A stretch of 64,000 bases of DNA, taken from Saccharicrinis aurantiacus (lineage in GTDB: Bacteria > Bacteroidota > Bacteroidia > Bacteroidales > Marinilabiliaceae). Within the stretch, counting starts at the first letter, position 1, and each line of letters starts with the position of its first letter. The stretch is from the NCBI RefSeq assembly GCF_001660705.2, contig NZ_LYBV02000001.1, positions 1-64,000 of the forward strand, read 5' to 3'. Of the stretch, positions 60,371 to 64,000 are shown piece by piece. Below the pieces are notes generated by a model. It did no database searches. It worked only from the letters and a program-made list of their open reading frames with translations, and was not told where the DNA came from. The translations under genes and the position numbers were made by a program.

Positions 60371-61672
60371 ATGAAAAGATTTTACACGATGTTATTAGCT
60401 TGTTTAGTGATATTAAGCACACAAGCACAATCATTAGTATTTGAAGAAACTTTTGAAGATTGGTATTCTGGTAAAATGATTCAATGGAATGATGACTGGA
60501 CATCAACTAGTAATACAAATGGATGGTCAGCAACAGGGGATGGACGTATACAAGGATTTGATTGGAGAGGAGGCATACAAACTTTAAATCCCTATTCAAA
60601 CTGGGCAGTAGGACAAAGTGTTGTATTAACAGTTGATATTGATGTACAACTACTTGATGCCCCAATTTTTGATAATCGAAAGTTTACTTTATTTGGATTA
60701 GTTGCTGATGGATTGAATACAAATGGCCAGAATAATATGGCTGGGGAAACATATAACGCTAACACTCTTGGTTTTGAAGTGCAACAGAGTTCATGGGATG
60801 ACAATGGTTCATTACCAAATGGAACAATGCGTGTATTTTCGTATTTTGGTGCTTCAAATGCAGAAGCGTTATTAATAGATGCTAATAAATGGGGCTTAGA
60901 TCCAAATGATATTGCAGCTGCCGGTACTCCAGATATTCAAAGTGATGTAATTAGAATTACTTATACAGCTACAAAAACAGCAGTACAAGATATATTTTCA
61001 ATAGATGTAATGGTAGAGAACGTTGATATTGGAGATTCTTGGGTACTTCGTAATACTCAGGTTGAAAACAACACTATTTATAGTGCAAGTGATGTTTATT
61101 TTACTGCAGCATCTGAATTTGGAGGTAACTGTATGTTTATTGGTAATGTTAAGATTGAGTCGATGACTGTTGCTGAAACATTAGCAATGGCAAAAGCTAA
61201 TTTGACTTTAGGAGATGTTTCTGCAGTTACTGAAGATATTGTTTTACCATTAATGCAAAATGGGGCTACTGTATCTTGGGAATCTTCAAATCTATCAGTT
61301 GTAGCCAATGATGGAAGTGTAGTGCAGCCTTCAGGTAGTGATGCAGCGCTTACATTAACTGCTACTATTGAGTTAGATGGATTAACAGAAACAAAAACTT
61401 TTGAAGTAATAGTTAAAGAAGGTACTGCAACTAATCTTGAAAATAAAACAAAGGAAGCTGGAATAAATGTATACCCTAACCCTGTAATTGATGTATTAAA
61501 TATAACTGATGTAGCTGACGGTTCAGTTATTACTATACACAGTGCAACAGGAAGTATAGTTTCAGTAATAAGAGCAGCTGGTGGTTTAACTCAAGTTGAT
61601 TTATCATCTCAACCAACAGGAGTATATCTTGTTAAAGTAGCTGATAAAGTTACTAGAGTACTGAAAAAATAA
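60371..61672 (+). CDS. T9SS cargo protein 3, shared N-terminal domain
   Basis: A 433-residue secreted protein: signal peptide to about residue 20 (STQAQ), the shared unnamed domain (about 21-265) in its most diverged form (LVFEETFEDW, WRG at 65-67, SNWAVGQSVVLTVDIDV, KFTLFGLVADG), an immunoglobulin/BIG2-like domain (about 275-350, VSWESSNLSVVANDGSV) and a T9SS type A sorting domain (about 360-433: NVYPNPVIDVLNI, GVYLVKVADKVTRVLKK). It closes the cargo trio and ends at a strong terminator. Confidence 0.8.
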   Translation: MKRFYTMLLACLVILSTQAQSLVFEETFEDWYSGKMIQWNDDWTSTSNTNGWSATGDGRIQGFDWRGGIQTLNPYSNWAVGQSVVLTVDIDVQLLDAPIFDNRKFTLFGLVADGLNTNGQNNMAGETYNANTLGFEVQQSSWDDNGSLPNGTMRVFSYFGASNAEALLIDANKWGLDPNDIAAAGTPDIQSDVIRITYTATKTAVQDIFSIDVMVENVDIGDSWVLRNTQVENNTIYSASDVYFTAASEFGGNCMFIGNVKIESMTVAETLAMAKANLTLGDVSAVTEDIVLPLMQNGATVSWESSNLSVVANDGSVVQPSGSDAALTLTATIELDGLTETKTFEVIVKEGTATNLENKTKEAGINVYPNPVIDVLNITDVADGSVITIHSATGSIVSVIRAAGGLTQVDLSSQPTGVYLVKVADKVTRVLKK

Positions 61673-61704
61673 TTTTGGATTAGATTTATTATAGAATGTA
61701 GTTT

Positions 61705-61738
61705 GGAGGAGGATGCAGTGATGCATCCTCCTTTTTTT
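61705..61738 (+). terminator. terminator after T9SS cargo 3
   Basis: AGGAGGATGCA-GTGA-TGCATCCTCCT followed by seven T residues. It abuts the stop codon of the convergent gene. Confidence 0.9.
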
Positions 61739-62894
61739 ATTGTATCTGTTTAAGTATGTTTTCTAATTGGGCTAACTCGCCACTTAAATGATAAACTCGT
61801 TGAAAATGTGTAATTGAATCATTAGGCATTAATTCTTTCATTGCTGAGGTGCTTTCTAATTCGTAAAATGCATTCTCATTAGGTTCGGAAAAATCCATTG
61901 GTCCATGATTATAAACTTGTATAGGTTCCCCTAAGTATGGATTATCTTGTATACTAACCTCAGAGTTAAAATATAAGGTATCATCCGTTCTTTGGTATTG
62001 TACAATTGTTAAAGTGTTGTTTTCAGGAGAAAGACTAGCAAAAGTATTTCCCATTAAAACATCAGGATTAAAACCTAACTTATTTCTATACTTTCCATCT
62101 GCCTTGTATTTCAAAATGCCATTATTAATAAGAATTCGGTCTTCATTAATATCACTTAAATAGATGCCAACTTCATTAAGTTTTACGTCTTTTTTTAAGG
62201 GTATGTATACATTGGTATTGTCGCTTCCTGGAAGCATAGCTAAACTCCAAATACAGGGTAGTCCGCTTTGTTTAGTCCACTGTATGGTATCTTTGTTAAT
62301 AAGAGAATGTTTACTGTTAAAAGCAACAGCTTTTATGCTACTATTCAGTTTAATGCCTAGGTTTGTTTCTATCTCATGTTTTTCTAATAACGAAATAGTT
62401 TTATTCACTCGTATATTAAATTCGCTTCCTATAAAATTTCTTAACAGCATTTCTTTATACATCAAAACCAAATTTTCACTTTGGTTAATAACTTCATAGG
62501 GTTCAGCATTAAAAGCATCTGGTACTTTCCAATTATCCTCGTCAATAGGCTTTATTTGTTGATAGTAGAAAGAGTATTGTCCACCAAGTGGCCCTATCCA
62601 CAAGCGATCCTCTCCGCCAATATTTTGTCCCGTATTAAGGCTGTCATTATCAAAAGCATTGTAGTTAACCCAACCATTACTTGTCCCCTTAAGCCCATTA
62701 TTTGATGAGCTAATAACTCTTCCTTGATAGTGCGGGGTAATCATTACTCTCGATTGCCCATCTTCTGAGCTTAACTCAATAACTTCCGTGTTCTTCTTAA
62801 TAAAATCAAGGTCGTAATTATAGGTTTTTGTAGGAGGTTTTGTACAAGAGTATGCTGTAAAAGCGATCACTATTAATGATAAAATATTTTTCAT
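61737..62894 (-). CDS. DUF6786-like lipoprotein (galactose-mutarotase-like fold)
   Basis: A 385-residue lipoprotein (lipobox AYSC, Cys17). The body is a long beta-rich domain: VMITPHYQGRVISSSNNGLK near 51, GEDRLWIGPLGGQYSFYY near 94, and an LPCIWSLAMLPGS segment near 210. This matches, from memory, the DUF6786 family, whose fold resembles aldose-1-epimerases. It may bind or modify oligosaccharides at the cell surface; catalytic residues cannot be assigned. It lies at the edge of the polysaccharide locus on the opposite strand. Confidence 0.68.
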   Translation of the reverse strand: MKNILSLIVIAFTAYSCTKPPTKTYNYDLDFIKKNTEVIELSSEDGQSRVMITPHYQGRVISSSNNGLKGTSNGWVNYNAFDNDSLNTGQNIGGEDRLWIGPLGGQYSFYYQQIKPIDEDNWKVPDAFNAEPYEVINQSENLVLMYKEMLLRNFIGSEFNIRVNKTISLLEKHEIETNLGIKLNSSIKAVAFNSKHSLINKDTIQWTKQSGLPCIWSLAMLPGSDNTNVYIPLKKDVKLNEVGIYLSDINEDRILINNGILKYKADGKYRNKLGFNPDVLMGNTFASLSPENNTLTIVQYQRTDDTLYFNSEVSIQDNPYLGEPIQVYNHGPMDFSEPNENAFYELESTSAMKELMPNDSITHFQRVYHLSGELAQLENILKQIQ

Positions 62895-62930
62895 GATATA
62901 GTTTGTTTAAGGGTGATTAATTTCTGAAGC

Positions 62931-62960
62931 AAAAAAAAGGTAGAACGTAAAAGCTCTACC
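62931..62960 (-). terminator. terminator of the coiled-coil membrane protein gene
   Basis: On the minus strand GGTAGAGC-TTTTAC-GTTCTACC is followed by eight T residues. Confidence 0.85.
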
Positions 62961-62986
62961 TCTGTATGTGTTAATGATATTAGTCT

Positions 62987-63625
62987 TTATTCAAAACCTT
63001 TGTACTTTTGTTTTAATTTGTTGAGCTCTCTCGCCAAATTCTGTTCTCTTTCAAGCGCCCATTTACGATGTTTATCCAATTCGTCTTGTTTATCGTTAAG
63101 AGATTCTTTTGTTTTAGTGGTAACATAGTTACTTCGCTTAAATAAGAATACCAATACCGCAATTGCAATAATTAAAACAAGCACAATTAACCACATCATT
63201 GTACTGTAAGTACCCTTAAGCATCAAAAAGCCCATAAAAGAGAAACTATCCTTCTCATTACTAACTAAGGTTAATTTCTCATTAGTTTCAGATAAGTTTT
63301 CTTTTAGCTTATTTATTTCCTTAATATGGTTATCGTTAATTACTTCTAAATCCTTAATTTGATCTTTGTAAATCTGAATAGAATCTAGAGAATTAACTTT
63401 TAATTTATTTAATGAAGAGGTTTTTACAACTTTGTATGATTGGTAGGATTCTGATTTAGTAATTACAAAATCAAATTGTTCTTTTAAATTTAATTCTTGA
63501 CCTTCTAAGCCTGATTTAACAATTTTGGCAGGCGTTGCGTTTTGTTCTTGTGCATTTATATCTTGATTGAATATTCCAATAATAAAAGCAAGAATAATAG
63601 TTGTTGTGTAAAATGCATTCTTCAT
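62987..63625 (-). CDS. exported coiled-coil membrane protein of unknown function
   Basis: A 212-residue protein with a signal peptide (to about residue 25, DINAQ), an extracytoplasmic coiled coil (about 72-122: KDQIKDLEVINDNHIKEINK), one TM helix (about 138-162) and a cytoplasmic charged helix (about 168-212). Similar Bacteroidota proteins are sometimes labelled tRNA (guanine-N1)-methyltransferase in databases, but no methyltransferase motif is present here, so that name is rejected. It could link the envelope to a cytoplasmic partner. Own terminator downstream. Confidence 0.7.
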   Translation of the reverse strand: MKNAFYTTTIILAFIIGIFNQDINAQEQNATPAKIVKSGLEGQELNLKEQFDFVITKSESYQSYKVVKTSSLNKLKVNSLDSIQIYKDQIKDLEVINDNHIKEINKLKENLSETNEKLTLVSNEKDSFSFMGFLMLKGTYSTMMWLIVLVLIIAIAVLVFLFKRSNYVTTKTKESLNDKQDELDKHRKWALEREQNLARELNKLKQKYKGFE

Positions 63626-63832
63626 GTAGCTATCAATTATATTACAAAACTAAATTTAAACCTTTTTTTTAGTTATAACAGATTAAATTTTAGTTCTATT
63701 GTTAAAGAGATTAATTAAAACGACACTAAGGTAACGCAAAAAATAGCATAAGGTTATATAAAATGATGTTTTTTGTTGATTAAAGGTGTGATTTTGGTGA
63801 TGAATGATGATTATTCATGTCTGCAAATAAAA

Positions 63833-63861
63833 AATCCTGAGTCGGAGCTCGACTCAGGATT
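63833..63861 (-). terminator. terminator after malate dehydrogenase
   Basis: AATCCTGAGTCG-GAGCT-CGACTCAGGATT, perfect 12-bp stem, with a T-run on the minus strand. The gap from 63626 to 63832 shows no gene. Confidence 0.9.
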
Positions 63862-63886
63862 CAATTGTATATTTTATAATACTAAA

Positions 63887-64000
63887 TTATAAGCTACTTG
63901 CTAAGTCAGCATTGGTTTTTTTAACACCAGCAGCAGACTCTGTTAATTTAGCTTTTTCAGCATCTGAAAGTTCAATTTCAATGATCTTTTCAACACCATT
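63887..64000 (-). CDS. mdh: malate dehydrogenase, C-terminal end (partial)
   Basis: The last 37 codons of a gene that runs off the right edge. They translate to NGVEKIIEIELSDAEKAKLT, then ESAAGVKKTNADLASSL, the typical end of bacterial NAD-dependent malate dehydrogenase (the G-V-E-K-I-I-E-I-E-L closing strand and helix). The active-site and NAD-binding parts lie outside the window. A strong terminator follows. Confidence 0.8.
   Translation of the reverse strand, partial: NGVEKIIEIELSDAEKAKLTESAAGVKKTNADLASSL

Noticed and set aside
62987-63625. tRNA (guanine-N1)-methyltransferase.
   Set aside because: The protein has a signal peptide, coiled coil and TM helix and no methyltransferase fold motifs.

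Overview
The window is chromosomal DNA of a member of the Bacteroidota, most likely a marine or sediment, Marinilabiliales/Bacteroidales-like polysaccharide degrader (inference; no genus is claimed). The signs are low GC content, type IX secretion (T9SS) C-terminal sorting domains, Bacteroidota-type promoters (TTTG or TTG, then 19-20 nt, then TAnnTTTG), mostly weak ribosome binding sites, a carboxypeptidase-regulatory-like plus plug outer-membrane receptor, GH29/GH86/sulfatase genes, and families such as DUF4199 and DUF6122.

Region 1 (1-16.2 kb) is mostly housekeeping: the 5S end of an rRNA operon, tRNA-Met, comEC, trkA-trkH (potassium uptake), a DUF6122 protein, a Sua5/TsaC-type tRNA modification gene, a minus-strand stable-RNA operon (SRP RNA, tRNA-Thr, tRNA-Tyr, a second identical tRNA-Thr, tRNA-Gly), a DUF4199/glycosyltransferase/methyltransferase run, miaA, a cytochrome c lipoprotein, a Cys/Met-metabolism PLP enzyme, an outer-membrane barrel, an Rrf2 regulator and an orphan chemoreceptor.

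Region 2 (16.4-23.3 kb) is sulfur assimilation: cysK behind two Rrf2-type palindromes, the sulfite reductase flavoprotein and hemoprotein, a DUF2061 protein and a HemB-like protein that lacks a catalytic lysine and the zinc cysteines.

Region 3 (23.4-33.6 kb) is accessory. It has a plasmid-style parA-parB pair with a strikingly regular 21-bp repeat array (candidate centromere), an AraC regulator with a Tat-exported sulfide:quinone-reductase-like enzyme, and an OmpR-type two-component system that shares an almost identical promoter element with a downstream lipoprotein gene. Five copies of an intergenic repeat with several covarying hairpins are spread over 21.6-32.3 kb. This is the strongest candidate for an undescribed element.

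Region 4 (33.6-38.9 kb) is an operon-like set: a TlpA-type thiol-disulfide protein, a sensor kinase whose extracytoplasmic part is a TlpA-like domain without the CxxC, and a LytTR response regulator.

Region 5 (39-63 kb) is a red-algal-galactan-like degradation locus: GH86, an S1-type sulfatase, three GH29 enzymes, an EF-hand/Gly-rich protein beside a Gly-rich TonB-type outer-membrane protein, two tandem beta-barrel proteins, a UroD-family enzyme, an AraC regulator, three T9SS cargo proteins sharing an unnamed N-terminal domain, and a DUF6786-like lipoprotein. A recurring CCCC motif sits about 75-180 bp upstream of many of these genes and suggests one regulon. The window ends inside malate dehydrogenase (minus strand).
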